The notes under the pieces are model-generated. The model saw only the letters and a list, made by a program, of their open reading frames with translations, did no database searches and was not told where the DNA came from. Shown here in pieces: positions 17,682 through 26,193 of a stretch of DNA of 64,000 nucleotides. Position 1 is the stretch's first letter. Each line of letters begins with the position of its first letter. Origin of the DNA: DASZHJ01 sp035517495 (lineage in GTDB: Bacteria; Pseudomonadota; Alphaproteobacteria; ATCC43930; CGMCC-115725). The stretch lies in NCBI GenBank assembly GCA_035517495.1, contig DATIYT010000019.1:1-64000 (forward strand), in the 5' to 3' direction. The position numbers were made by a program, and so were the translations under genes.

Positions 17682-18328
17682 CCCGGCGCAAACTCGTCGA
17701 GCGCCAGGGTCTGGGCTCCTTCGATCGCCAGTTGCATGTGAGTGGACGCGATCACAATGCTGCCGCCCGCGCGATGCTCGGCGATGGCGTCGAGAATGTC
17801 TGCGGTAGAAGCCTCGTCGAGCCCGACCGTGGGCTCGTCCAGCAGCCAGAGCGCCGCCTGGCTCGTGAGCAGCCGTGCCAGCGACAGGCGCCGGCGCTGA
17901 CCCGCCGAGAGAAAGCGGCACGGCAACTGCGCGAGATCAGCCAAGTGAAAGCGTTCGAGCGCGCGGCCGGCGGCCGCAAGCGAACCGCCGCGGAGCCGGC
18001 TCCAGAACCCCAACATTTCAATGGGTGTCAGCACGGGCTTTAGCGCATCGAGATGGCCGATGAAATGCAGCCGCGCGCGATGTGCGAGCCAGTCTCCGGC
18101 TATGTCCTGGCCCCCCCAGCTAAGCGTGCCGCCGAACGCAGGCGTCAGCCCCGCGAGAACCCGGAGCAGGCTCGACTTGCCGCTGCCGTTGGGTCCGCGA
18201 AGGATCAGTGCGGCACCATCGCCCAGCGCGAAATCGATGCCGCGAAATACCAGGCGGTCGCCACGGCGGCAGGCCAGGCCCCGAACCGAAAAGCGCGCTT
18301 GAGTTGATAGCGGAGGGTTCACGGGCAT
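17678..18328 (-). CDS. ccmA: Heme exporter ATP-binding protein CcmA
   Basis: 216 residues from the ATG at 18328 (MPVNPPLSTQARFSV). Walker A is RGPNGSGKSSLLRVLAGL, the signature is LSAGQRRRLSLARLL, and Walker B with D-loop is LWLLDEPTVGLD. HFIGHLDALKPVLTPIEML is typical of CcmA. It is the first gene of the ccm operon; a strong hairpin with a U-run lies 41 bases before its start, so expression may depend on read-through or on a promoter in the short gap. Confidence 0.94.
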   Translation of the reverse strand: MPVNPPLSTQARFSVRGLACRRGDRLVFRGIDFALGDGAALILRGPNGSGKSSLLRVLAGLTPAFGGTLSWGGQDIAGDWLAHRARLHFIGHLDALKPVLTPIEMLGFWSRLRGGSLAAAGRALERFHLADLAQLPCRFLSAGQRRRLSLARLLTSQAALWLLDEPTVGLDEASTADILDAIAEHRAGGSIVIASTHMQLAIEGAQTLALDEFAPG

Positions 18329-18369
18329 CCAATGGCCGAGGGGGCTCGCATGATGCCATATCGTCCACC

Positions 18370-18407
18370 AAAAAAGACGGCCCCGGAGGGGGAGATCCGG
18401 GGCCGTC
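18370..18407 (-). terminator. Strong intrinsic terminator-type hairpin upstream of ccmA
   Basis: On the minus strand an 11-bp perfect stem (GACGGCCCCGG / CCGGGGCCGTC, 10-base loop) is followed by six T. A second, weaker hairpin (GCGGTC / GACCGC, 18414-18432) precedes it. It can end transcription from the phenylacetate-CoA ligase gene, which stops about 200 bases upstream, or act as an attenuator in the ccmA leader. Confidence 0.8.
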
Positions 18408-18606
18408 AGGGGAGCGGTCGGGGGGAGACCGCTTGCGGAGGTGAGAAGAGGCACAAGGCCATCTTCCACGACCACAAACATGGCTGCGGAATACGTCGGC
18501 AATTCGACGAAAAATGGCGATTCTGTGATTTTTGGACGGGTTAAATTCTTGTAATTTCAATCTGTTACAGGGATTTAACGGCCCCCGCCGCCCGGACACC
18601 ATCCAC

Positions 18607-19848
18607 TCACACGAGCTTGCGGGTATCCTCGATCACCTTGCCGTCGTTGGGGAGCGCACCCGGCGATTCGAGGATGGCTTTGGCCTTGAGCTTGGTCACC
18701 GCAAGGAGAGTGTCGGCAAGACGCTCCGCCAAGCGAGGATCGGTGCCCGCCGCCACTTCCGCGCGCAGGGTCATCTGGTCGACCTGCGCCTCCTGGCTCA
18801 CCACCACGCGGGCGCGCAGCACCTCTGGGTGACGCCTGATAACCTCGGCCACCTGGCTCGGGTGGACGAACATACCCTTGACCTTGGTTGTCTGGTCGGC
18901 TCGTCCCATCCAGCCGCGGATACGCTGGTTGGTGCGCCCGCACGGGCTGATCCCCGGCAAGATCGCGGAGAGGTCCCCGGTCGCGAAGCGGACCAGCGGA
19001 TAGTCGGATCCGAAGGTCGTCACCACCACCTCGCCCACCTCGCCCTCGGGCACGGGATCGCCGGTACCGGGCCGGAGAATTTCGACCAGGATTCCCTCGT
19101 CGATGATCATGCCCTCGCGCGCTTCGCTCTCATAGGCGATCAGGCCCAAATCCGCCGAGGCGTAGCACTGCACCGCCGCGACGCCATAGCGCGCGATTTC
19201 CTGCTGCAGCGCCGGCGGAAACGGCTCCGCCGAGACCAGCGCGCGCTTCATGTGCCTCACATCGGCGCCGAGCTCGCGCGCCTTCTCGAGGATGATGCGC
19301 AGGAAGGAGGGCGTTCCCACATAGCCCTGCGGCTTCAGGGTTTCGATCGCGCGTACCTGCAGCTCGGTCTGCCCGGTGCCACCGGGAACGACGGCGCAGC
19401 CCAAGGCCTGGGCGCCTGTCTCGAGCATCGAGCCCGCTGGTGTCAGGTGATAGGAAAAGCAATTGTGGATGAGGTCGCCCGCGCGGAAGCCCGCCGCGAA
19501 CAGCGCCCGCGCGAACCGCCAATAATCGCGCGCGCGGCCCTCGGGATCGAAGATCGGCCCCGGCGACATGAAAATGCGCGCGAGATTGCCGGGCTCAGTG
19601 GCGGCAAGTCCGCCAAAGGGCGGCATGGCCTTCTGCCGCTCGATCAACTCGGATTTGCGCGTGACTGGGAGGCGCGCCAACGCCGCGCGCGAGTTGACGG
19701 CCGCGGGATCGACGTCGCCGAGCAGCGCCGCATAGGCGGAGGCTTTCGCCGTGGCGTGGGCAATCTGTTTGGGCAACGCCGCGAGCAACGCGCGCTCGCG
19801 CTCTTCCGGCGGGCGGGTCTCAAGCGCGTCGTAGTGGGCCGCGGTCAC
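18607..19848 (-). CDS. Phenylacetate-CoA ligase-like adenylating enzyme
   Basis: 413 residues, close to PaaK length. MSPGPIFDPEGRARDYWRFA and FSYHLTPAGSMLETGAQALG replace the usual T/S-rich P-loop region of AMP ligases in the PaaK group; VGTPSFLRIILEKARELG, CYASADLGLIAYE, VRFATGDLSAILPG and RIRGWMGRADQTTKVKGMFV (hinge and C-terminal domain) are all typical. It likely makes an aryl- or acyl-CoA from an imported acid. It lies 207 bases downstream of livF on the same strand, an arrangement seen in Liv-type aromatic acid uptake operons. Substrate is not known. Confidence 0.87.
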   Translation of the reverse strand: MTAAHYDALETRPPEERERALLAALPKQIAHATAKASAYAALLGDVDPAAVNSRAALARLPVTRKSELIERQKAMPPFGGLAATEPGNLARIFMSPGPIFDPEGRARDYWRFARALFAAGFRAGDLIHNCFSYHLTPAGSMLETGAQALGCAVVPGGTGQTELQVRAIETLKPQGYVGTPSFLRIILEKARELGADVRHMKRALVSAEPFPPALQQEIARYGVAAVQCYASADLGLIAYESEAREGMIIDEGILVEILRPGTGDPVPEGEVGEVVVTTFGSDYPLVRFATGDLSAILPGISPCGRTNQRIRGWMGRADQTTKVKGMFVHPSQVAEVIRRHPEVLRARVVVSQEAQVDQMTLRAEVAAGTDPRLAERLADTLLAVTKLKAKAILESPGALPNDGKVIEDTRKLV

Positions 19849-19920
19849 GTGTATTCCTCGAAGTGATTCCCGGCGGCGTCACCGATCACTCTTTCCTGCG
19901 CCTCCCTCTGGGCAGGAAAC

Positions 19921-20049
19921 AATACACCGATGTACGCCGATAGACCCAGATGAACACAGATCAAAAATTGCTGCATCCTCGGCTTTCGGTCTTTCGCCTC
20001 GCCAAAGCATCTGTGTGCATCTGCGTTAATCGGTGTTTATCTGTGTGCT
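19921..20049. repeat. Dispersed inverted repeat, family A copy 1
   Basis: The left arm (about 19921-19962) contains ACACCGATGTACGCCGATAG and CAGATGAACACAGATC. The right arm (about 20008-20048) contains CATCTGTGTGCATCTGCGTT and CGGTGTTTATCTGTGTG, roughly its reverse complement. A second copy is at 37046-37169. It fills the gap between livF and the ligase gene and probably folds in RNA. Confidence 0.75.
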
Positions 20050-20055
20050 GACTCC

Positions 20056-20868
20056 TCACGTCAGCCAGCGCTTACGCCGGCGGTAGTGCTTGACGTCGCG
20101 GTAGCTCTTGCGGCCACCGCTGGAGATGCCAAGGTAGAATTCCTTGACGTCATCGTTGCTTCTGAGGCGCTGCGCATCGCCGTCCATGACCACGCGGCCG
20201 TTCTCGAGAATGTAGCCGTATTCGGCATAACGGAGCGCTATGTTGGTGTTCTGCTCGGCGAGCAGGAAGCTGACGCCGGCCTCATGGTTGAGGCGGCGCA
20301 CGATCTCGTAGATTTCCTCGACGATCTGCGGGGCCAAGCCCATGGAAGGCTCGTCCAGCAGGATCATCTTCGGCCGCGCCATCAGCGCGCGGCCCAGCGC
20401 CACCACCTGCTGCTCGCCGCCGGAGATATATCCAGCGAGACTCTGCCGGCGCTCTCGAAGGCGCGGGAAATATTCATAGACGCGCTGAAGCTCGGCCTTT
20501 ACCGCGCCGCGCCCGTCGGTGCGGGTGAATGCGCCGGTCAGCAGGTTCTCTTCGACGCTGAGATGGCCGAAGCAGTGGCGCCCTTCCATCACCTGGATCA
20601 CGCCGCGCTTCACGAGATCGTTGGGAGTGAGGCTGTCGACCCGCGCGCCTTCATAGGTGATCGCACCCTTGGTCACCTCACCGCGCTCGCCGCGGAGCAG
20701 GTTAGAGATCGCCTTCAGGGTCGTGGTCTTGCCGGCGCCGTTGGCGCCCAACAGCGCCACGATGCCGCGCTCCGGCACTTCGAGCGAAACACCCTTCAGC
20801 ACCAGGATCACGTGGTTGTAGATAACCTCGATGTTGTTGACCGAGAGCAGCGGCGCTTGCGGCGTCAT
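20056..20868 (-). CDS. livF: Branched-chain/aromatic acid ABC transporter ATP-binding protein LivF
   Basis: 270 residues. Walker A LLGANGAGKTTTLKAISN, Q-loop region KRGVIQVMEGRHCFGHLSVE, signature YISGGEQQVVALGRALM, Walker B MILLDEPSMGLAP and the switch His region replaced by LAEQNTNIAL as in LivF proteins. A C-terminal extension (SYRDVKHYRRRKRWLT) goes beyond classical LivF and, as I recall the family, is seen in copies next to phenylacetate-CoA ligases. It powers uptake with LivG, LivH and LivM. Only the binding protein is adjacent here; matching LivG/H/M genes are at 46858-49699. Confidence 0.92.
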   Translation of the reverse strand: MTPQAPLLSVNNIEVIYNHVILVLKGVSLEVPERGIVALLGANGAGKTTTLKAISNLLRGERGEVTKGAITYEGARVDSLTPNDLVKRGVIQVMEGRHCFGHLSVEENLLTGAFTRTDGRGAVKAELQRVYEYFPRLRERRQSLAGYISGGEQQVVALGRALMARPKMILLDEPSMGLAPQIVEEIYEIVRRLNHEAGVSFLLAEQNTNIALRYAEYGYILENGRVVMDGDAQRLRSNDDVKEFYLGISSGGRKSYRDVKHYRRRKRWLT

Positions 20869-20976
20869 GGCTCAGAAAAAAAGTTGGCCTCTCGGCCTCC
20901 CCTCTCCCCGGCGGGGAGCGGATGGCCGAGAGGCAGGTCACGAAAGTACGGCGTCACGCAGAAACGAACGCGAGCC

Positions 20977-22308
20977 TCACGCGTTGGGCTTGCTGCAATC
21001 GCGAGGCGTGATGCCCTTTTCCTGCGCGTATTTGAGCGCCGAGTCCTTGTACATGTCGCGGATGAAGCTGCGGTCGGGCTTGATCCAGTCGGAGACGTAT
21101 TTCCAGGCCTTACCGTCCCACTGCTGGATGCGAACGTCGCCGCCGCCTTCGTGATCGCCGCAGGAAAGCGCCACCGGCACCATCAGACCCTCGGCGCCCA
21201 GCTCCTTGATCCGCGCAGGGGTGACGTTGAGGTGCTCGTAGCCCCACTGCACCTGTTCGCCCGTGAGCGGCTTCTTGCCGAAGTGCTCCTGCGCGGTGCG
21301 AATCGCCTCGCTGTCGTAAAGCGCGTTGACGACGCCGCGGTTGTACAGCACCTCGCCGACCTTGTCCTTGGGACCGTGTCCGCCGCCCTTGCCGTAGACG
21401 AGTTGCAGGATCTGCTGGATCACCGGAAAGTCGGTGCCCGAGCCGTTGAAGGTCGCGGACTTGTAGCCCTTGGCGGCTTCGCCCGCGGGCTCGACGTCAG
21501 GTTCGGAGCCGGACCACCAATTGCCGATGAAGTGATCCATCGGGTATCCGACCGCCGCCGCTTCCTTGATCGCGGTTGAGTTCATGACGCCCCAGCCCGA
21601 CATCAAGGTCCAGGTCGGCCGCTGCTGGCGGATTTGCAGCCAGATCGCCTTCTGGTCGATACCGGGCGGCGACACCGCGAATTGCAGGAGCTGGAAGCCG
21701 TATTTGCCGGCGAGGGTTTCCAGCGTCTTGATCGGTTCCTTGCCATAAGCGCTGTCGTGATAGACGTAGGCGATCTTCAAGCCCTTGAGCTTGTCCATGC
21801 CGCCCTCTTGCGCGGCGATGTATTGGATCCAGGCGTCAGCCTGCGCCCAGTAGGTCGTGGGCAACGTGAAGGTATAGGGGAAGACCGCGCCGTAGCTCGC
21901 ATCCGCGCGGCCATACCCCATGGAGACGATCGGGATGTGGTCGGCCGCACCGCGCTCGATGAGCGCGTAGGTGATGCCGGTCGAGAGCGGGTCCACCAGC
22001 GATGCTCCGGTCGGGCCTTTATGTTTCAGCCGCTCATAGCACTCGACGCCCTTGTCATTGTCGTAACCGGTTTCGCATTCCTCGTAAGTCAGCTTCACGC
22101 CACCAATGCCGCCGTCGCGCGCATTGATCATGTCGAGAAAATCGGCATAGCCGTTGGCGAAGGGAATGCCGTTGGGCGCGTAGGGGCCGGTGCGGTAGAC
22201 GAGGCGCGGAATGAACTGTTCGTTCTGCGCTTTGACCGGTGGCGCCCAGAAGCCCGCGCCGACGGCCGCAGCGGCAACCGCGATCACGCTCAACTTACGA
22301 AGTCGCAT
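20977..22308 (-). CDS. Liv-type ABC transporter substrate-binding protein
   Basis: 443 residues with signal peptide (RLRKLSVIAVAAAAVGAGF, cleavage near VKAQ). The mature protein has a periplasmic-binding type I fold: FIPRLVYRTGPYAPNGIPFA, FLDMINARDGGIGGVKL, ECETGYDNDKGVECYERL, HIPIVSMGYGRADASYG. The YRTGPYAPNG opening differs from amino acid-binding LivK proteins and belongs to the subgroup linked to aromatic or acyl acid uptake. It is transcribed before livF and the phenylacetate-CoA ligase gene, so the ligand is probably a carboxylic acid activated by that ligase. Confidence 0.88.
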   Translation of the reverse strand: MRLRKLSVIAVAAAAVGAGFWAPPVKAQNEQFIPRLVYRTGPYAPNGIPFANGYADFLDMINARDGGIGGVKLTYEECETGYDNDKGVECYERLKHKGPTGASLVDPLSTGITYALIERGAADHIPIVSMGYGRADASYGAVFPYTFTLPTTYWAQADAWIQYIAAQEGGMDKLKGLKIAYVYHDSAYGKEPIKTLETLAGKYGFQLLQFAVSPPGIDQKAIWLQIRQQRPTWTLMSGWGVMNSTAIKEAAAVGYPMDHFIGNWWSGSEPDVEPAGEAAKGYKSATFNGSGTDFPVIQQILQLVYGKGGGHGPKDKVGEVLYNRGVVNALYDSEAIRTAQEHFGKKPLTGEQVQWGYEHLNVTPARIKELGAEGLMVPVALSCGDHEGGGDVRIQQWDGKAWKYVSDWIKPDRSFIRDMYKDSALKYAQEKGITPRDCSKPNA

Positions 22309-22365
22309 GTTAGTCCTCCCAATCTGCTGGACGGATTTGAGTTTCCAGCCGCGCCCAAGAACGCC

Positions 22366-22398
22366 GGCCGGGCCGAGGTTTTAGAACCTCGCCCGACC
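22366..22398 (-). promoter_or_regulatory. Long stem-loop in the leader of the binding-protein gene
   Basis: GGCCGGGCCGAGGTT and AACCTCGCCCGACC form a near-perfect 14-bp stem (one mismatch, one bulge) with a TTAG loop, 58 bases before the ATG on the minus strand. There is no U-run, so it looks like an mRNA-stabilising or processing hairpin rather than a terminator. In intact liv operons such hairpins often precede the binding-protein gene. Confidence 0.5.
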
Positions 22399-22548
22399 GT
22401 AGCATCTCACCCCTAAGAGCGCAATCCGGCGATGTTTGCAGACGAGCAGCCCCACCGCGCCATTTGACGCGGCGGCACGCCGATAACGAAGGTGTGGTTG
22501 GAGGAGAGTTAGATCGGCTCCGTCCCCAACCTCGAACCGCTGGCTTGC

Positions 22549-23010
22549 TCAGGCGCGATCGACGCGAGCCGCATAGCAGCCGGGTGCCGCGAAGTGGATG
22601 TGGAGGTATTGGGCCTGGGGATCGGCGAAGAGCCGCTCGATCGTCGAGGGAAGCTCGCGTCCATCGACCAGCTCGCGTCCCACCATCATCGCGTCGGCAT
22701 CGAAGGCACGGACCGCGAGCGTGCGCGCACGAAGCTGCTCCGGCACCGTGTCGATCGCGTCATAGGTTGTTTCGCCCCGGCGAACATAGATGGCAAAGCG
22801 CATACGATAGGGCGATTGAACCGCGTGATGCTCGTAGTTCAAGAGCAGCAGCTCATCGCCCGGCTGGGCGTCGGTAAGGCTCACCCGGCAAGGATAGCCG
22901 CCGCGATCGGCAATGCGGCGCACGGCGCCGCGCGCGGCGAGTTCCTCGTCTGACAGATGGAACAATGGGGCGAAATCCTCTGCTGACAAACCGGTGATGC
23001 GGAAGCTCAT
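22549..23010 (-). CDS. DUF1203 family protein
   Basis: 153 residues from ATG 23010. The opening SFRITGLSAEDFAPLFHLSD, then RIADRGGYPCRVSLTDAQPG, LLLLNYEHHAVQSPYRMRFA, IYVRRG and the end YLHIHFAAPGCYAARVDRA match the DUF1203 family, small cytosolic proteins of unknown function. The paired Cys and His residues in PCRVSL and YEHHAV are conserved in the family as I recall. It is monocistronic, in the first segment after the presumed break in the liv operon. Confidence 0.75.
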   Translation of the reverse strand: MSFRITGLSAEDFAPLFHLSDEELAARGAVRRIADRGGYPCRVSLTDAQPGDELLLLNYEHHAVQSPYRMRFAIYVRRGETTYDAIDTVPEQLRARTLAVRAFDADAMMVGRELVDGRELPSTIERLFADPQAQYLHIHFAAPGCYAARVDRA

Positions 23011-23204
23011 AGTCGTTCTCCCGAAGATGTGACCATGCTCCGAGTTAACCCTAGCGCGCGACGCCCAACACTCCGGTTCTTGCACTCAAAATCGGAATTG
23101 GCCCGCCTCGGGCCGGTGGTAACGGGGCATTAGCCATCACCGGCGACAATGGCGGGTTTGGAGGCCGTTCCCGGCCCGTCCGAGTTAAAGCCGCGTCCGA
23201 TCGA

Positions 23205-23735
23205 ATGCAGCCGTTCACCGCCCCCGATGCCGCGTCCTCAGTGGCCCCTTCGGCCGAGCACGAACGTCGCCTGACGATTCGGCTGGAGAATTACTGGCTC
23301 TCGCTGCGCTGGTCGCCTCGGGGACCTTTCTTCGGGGATTTTCACCCCGAGCGTAACCCTGTTCCCTGGAGCAATACCTTCCTCGCGCATGTGCGCGGTA
23401 AGCCTTCGACGGTTCACTTCGAGCATGTGGGCGAAGGCATCAGCACGCTCTTCAAGCCGCAAGGCACAAACCTTCCGGACCGCGAATGGCTAATCACCGC
23501 GATCGTCCGCCACTGCGGCGATATCGCCCTTGCGCTGGACCACGCAACGCCGACGCGTCGGGATGGCAGTTTTGTGCGGGATGACGGCGCTCGGGTGCTC
23601 TACCGCTCACTGCTGCTGCCATTCGTTAATGCAGAGCGCGAGCCCTGTTATGTGATGGGTGCCTTCACCTATCGCCTTGAACCACCCTCGGCCAAGATCA
23701 TTCCCCTGGAGCACCGCTCCAAGTCCAAACGGTGA
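23205..23735 (+). CDS. PAS_5-like domain protein
   Basis: 176 residues. LTIRLENYWLSLRWSPRGPF, FFGDFHPERNPVPWSNTFLA, and FEHVGEGISTLF follow the pattern of the alphaproteobacterial PAS_5 family (helix with Y-W-x-x-L-R, then D-x-x-P/R-x-P, then the G-x-x-x-x-x-L-F strand). RSLLLPFVNAEREPCYVMGA near the end is the last PAS-like strands. There is no output domain, no membrane helix and no signal peptide. A stand-alone cytosolic sensor is the best guess, but the similarity is modest. Confidence 0.55.
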   Translation: MQPFTAPDAASSVAPSAEHERRLTIRLENYWLSLRWSPRGPFFGDFHPERNPVPWSNTFLAHVRGKPSTVHFEHVGEGISTLFKPQGTNLPDREWLITAIVRHCGDIALALDHATPTRRDGSFVRDDGARVLYRSLLLPFVNAEREPCYVMGAFTYRLEPPSAKIIPLEHRSKSKR

Positions 23736-24035
23736 CGCCACTACGAAGCGAGCGGCCGGCGCGGAGAGATCGAGCCGCTCGATTTCTCCCGCCCACATCC
23801 CCTGACTTTGCTTGCGACGAGAGATGCCGGCGTTTGAAGTAGAAAATCACGCCATTCTACTATTGGCCCGCGAGAGACCGAATAAATGGTTATCAAATTT
23901 CTCGTATTTGACGATATTTGGAAACTCAATACTGCGTTTACGCTCGCCGAATATAATCCATGCCGGTCACATTGTTCGCGGGCGGTGGCGCGCAGTTCAA
24001 CAGCCAACGCGTCCGCGATAGCCATGGGTTGCCGC

Positions 24036-24389
24036 ATGTCCCAGGACAACGTATCGGTGCTGCGAAGAACCGGATCGCGCGACGGCGAGAGACGGCTTTA
24101 CCGGCGCTATCTATCGCAACAGATCATCGTGACGTTCATGGGCGCCGATCATGAGCCCGTCAGTTGGTCGGCCGCGGGCTTCCTCACCGCCGATCGACAC
24201 CCGCACTCAATGATTTCCTCCGCCGTCGAAGGTTTTCTCACGATCCGCGGACGCGGCGGGCGATATCCGATTTGCATTGAGCTCATTCGCCGCGACCCCA
24301 TCACGGTGGAAGCTGCCTATCGGTTCGTCGATCCCTCGCCCGCTCTCCTGAGCGCCCTCGCCTCGATCGCCGACACGCGAAACGCATAG
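24036..24389 (+). CDS. PilZ-like domain protein
   Basis: 117 residues from ATG 24036 (another in-frame ATG is at 24024; further upstream sequence is not protein-like). ERRLYRRYLSQQIIVTF and SWSAAGFLTA resemble the PilZ signature RxxxR followed about 25 residues later by D/NxSxxG, with Trp instead of Asp/Asn in the second part. RGGRYPICIELIRRDP and AAYRFVDPSPALLSAL complete a PilZ-like barrel and helix. PilZ domains bind cyclic di-GMP; the substitution leaves binding doubtful. It lies 300 bases after the PAS-like gene. Confidence 0.55.
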   Translation: MSQDNVSVLRRTGSRDGERRLYRRYLSQQIIVTFMGADHEPVSWSAAGFLTADRHPHSMISSAVEGFLTIRGRGGRYPICIELIRRDPITVEAAYRFVDPSPALLSALASIADTRNA

Positions 24390-24573
24390 CGGAACGCGCT
24401 CCTCAGACCCCTGCGGCGAGCAAGTTGCCCATTGGCGGGCGTGTTTCGACAGAACACGACGCTCACCAGAGGCTTTCGAATCCGAAGCTACATGACGGCC
24501 GATCGCTTCCTCTGTAGCGGGCGTGATATCCTCTAAACGCTAATCACGGGCGTCCGAAGTTCGGGGGAGGTCG

Positions 24574-25581
24574 ATGAACCGGCGCGATCTCATTGTCATG
24601 CTGGGTGGTGCCGCCTTTGTCCTGCCGCTGTCGACCCAGGCGCAGCAGCCGATGCCGCGTCGGCTTGCCTTCGTCCATTCCGGCATTCCCGCCGATCAGT
24701 TGACCGAAACCGCGGGGCCGTTCTGGGTCCGACGCTTTTTCAAGACACTCGGCGAATTGGGCGACGTCGAGGGGCGCAACCTCGTCGTCGAGCGCTATTC
24801 CGCCGAGGGCCACGCCGATCGCTTTGCCGCGATCGCAGTTCTGGTGGTGCGCGGGAAGCCCGATGTGATCGTCGCGAATTTCAACCCGCTCGTGCACGCG
24901 CTCAAAGAAGCAACACAAACGATCCCAATCGTCGCCATCATTGGTGATCCCATCAGGAGCGGTCTGGTCGAGAATCTCGGGCGTCCCGGTGGCAACCTCA
25001 CCGGCGTCAGTGTCGATGCCGGCGTCGAGATTTACGGCAAGGAGCTGCAAATACTGAAGGAGGTCATTCCCTCGGCAACCAAGGTCGCGTATTTGGGGAC
25101 GAGCGGCCAAGCCGAGGCAAGCTGGGTCCCGGTGCCGGCGCTGCGTGAGGCGGGGCAGCGCCTGGGTATCGCGCTCGTCTCCCCCTTGGATCAGGAGGTG
25201 AGCGAGCCGGCGATTCGCCGCGCCTTCGCCGAGATGGCGCAGCAGCAAGTGGACGCCATCTTGGTCAGCGCTGAAGGGAGCACCATCGCGCATCGCGCGC
25301 TGATCGTCGAATTGGCCGCGCAATCGCGCCTTCCGACGCTTTATCCCTACCGCGACTATGTGGAGGAAGGCGGCTTGATGGCCTATGCGCCCGACCTCAG
25401 CGAGCTCGCAAAGCGCATGGCTGAGGACGTGCACCAGATACTCACGGGAGCCAAGGCCGGCGACATTCCAATGACGCAACCGACCAAGTTCGAGCTGATC
25501 ATCAACCTCAAGACCGCCAAGGCGCTTGACCTCGCGATCCCGCAATCGATCCTCGCCCGCGCCGATGAAGTGATCGAGTGA
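24574..25581 (+). CDS. ABC_sub_bind family solute-binding protein, orphan
   Basis: 335 residues. It opens MNRRDLIVMLGGAAFVLPLS, a Tat-like or Sec signal typical of the large alphaproteobacterial ABC_sub_bind family, with cleavage near AQAQQ. VEGRNLVVERYSAEGHADRF, IPIVAIIGDPIRSGLVENL, RPGGNLTGVSVDAGVE, and the closing KTAKALDLAIPQSILARADE are all family hallmarks. GGGGGAGG-like bases precede the ATG. No permease or ATPase is adjacent, as is usual for this family in alphaproteobacteria, and the ligand is unknown. Confidence 0.9.
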   Translation: MNRRDLIVMLGGAAFVLPLSTQAQQPMPRRLAFVHSGIPADQLTETAGPFWVRRFFKTLGELGDVEGRNLVVERYSAEGHADRFAAIAVLVVRGKPDVIVANFNPLVHALKEATQTIPIVAIIGDPIRSGLVENLGRPGGNLTGVSVDAGVEIYGKELQILKEVIPSATKVAYLGTSGQAEASWVPVPALREAGQRLGIALVSPLDQEVSEPAIRRAFAEMAQQQVDAILVSAEGSTIAHRALIVELAAQSRLPTLYPYRDYVEEGGLMAYAPDLSELAKRMAEDVHQILTGAKAGDIPMTQPTKFELIINLKTAKALDLAIPQSILARADEVIE

Positions 25582-25602
25582 TCGGCGGGGCCAAGATCGA
25601 TC

Positions 25603-25720
25603 AAGGCCGTGTACTCATAAACGCTTGATGTCCGGTTTCGGGGTCAGACCGGACACCCCCTTGGCGGACCTAGATTTCCGCTTTTGATCCGAAGCGGAAG
25701 TCAGCCGCACTTGATCAGAC
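25603..25720 (+). repeat. Intergenic repeat family D, left copy
   Basis: Starts AAGGCCGTGTACTCATAAAC, then GATGTCCGGTTTCGGGG and its near-complement CCGGACACCC, then TTCCGCTTTTGATCC / GAAGCGGAAGTCAG. The 14-base core CGTGTACTCATAAA recurs in reverse orientation at 29667-29687. The 612-base gap to the cytochrome b561 gene holds this element, a LysR fragment, and an 18-base direct duplication (CCGCAACCGGTCATTCC, about 26020-26055). Confidence 0.6.
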
Positions 25721-25879
25721 GCAACGATTCACCCAGTGGTGACGATGTGCCCGCGGCCGGGAATGCGGGCTTTGTTTGACGTCGGGCACATTTGCGACGT
25801 GCCGAGAGTCAGTTTCCGGGGGAAAAGCAGACCCAGAACGGACATCGCTGCGACTACCGTTCGTGACCCAAACCGCAAT

Positions 25880-26015
25880 CAGCATCAGATCCGCAGGCTT
25901 GAGGAGCAACTGGGCAAGCGGCTCTTCGTGCGGCGGAGCCGCAGCCTCGTGCTGACACGCGAGGCCCAGGACTATCTGCCGGCGATCCGCCACGGCCGCG
26001 TGGATGACCGTCTCG
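25880..26015 (+). pseudogene. LysR-type regulator fragment
   Basis: The frame here encodes QHQIRRLEEQLGKRLFVRRS and then RSLVLTREAQDYLPAI, an evident piece of the helix-turn-helix of a GcvA-like LysR regulator (usual form: SHQIKxLEExLGxxLFxRxxRxLxLTxxGxxYLPxI). The N-terminal helix before it and the ligand-binding domain after it are absent; the following bases are a short duplication. This is a relic, not a gene. Confidence 0.65.
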
Positions 26016-26193
26016 CGCCGCAACCGGTCATTCCTGCCGCAACCGGTCATTCCCACAGCCCGGATGGGCCTGCAAGGACACCATCGTCCGCCCTATCCTA
26101 TCGCACATCCGCAACGGCGAACTTCGGTTAGAATGCTCGTACGGCATCCGCCGGGCGCCATCCCGGAGAAGCTCGCAGGCGGAGGAGAGGCGC

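Noticed and set aside
18433..18502. Leader peptide for attenuation upstream of ccmA
   Set aside because: A minus-strand frame starting at 18502 runs through the hairpin into ccmA. It contains several Trp after the hairpin, but no cluster of one amino acid before it as in classical attenuators, so it was not called a gene.
18532..19866. Plus-strand frame opposite the phenylacetate-CoA ligase gene
   Set aside because: The composition is typical of antisense reading (His/Arg/Asp-rich), there is no domain, and the minus-strand gene is well supported.
26019..26055. Short tandem duplication (CCGCAACCGGTCATTCC twice)
   Set aside because: Only two copies, inside decayed sequence; not enough to call a repeat array.
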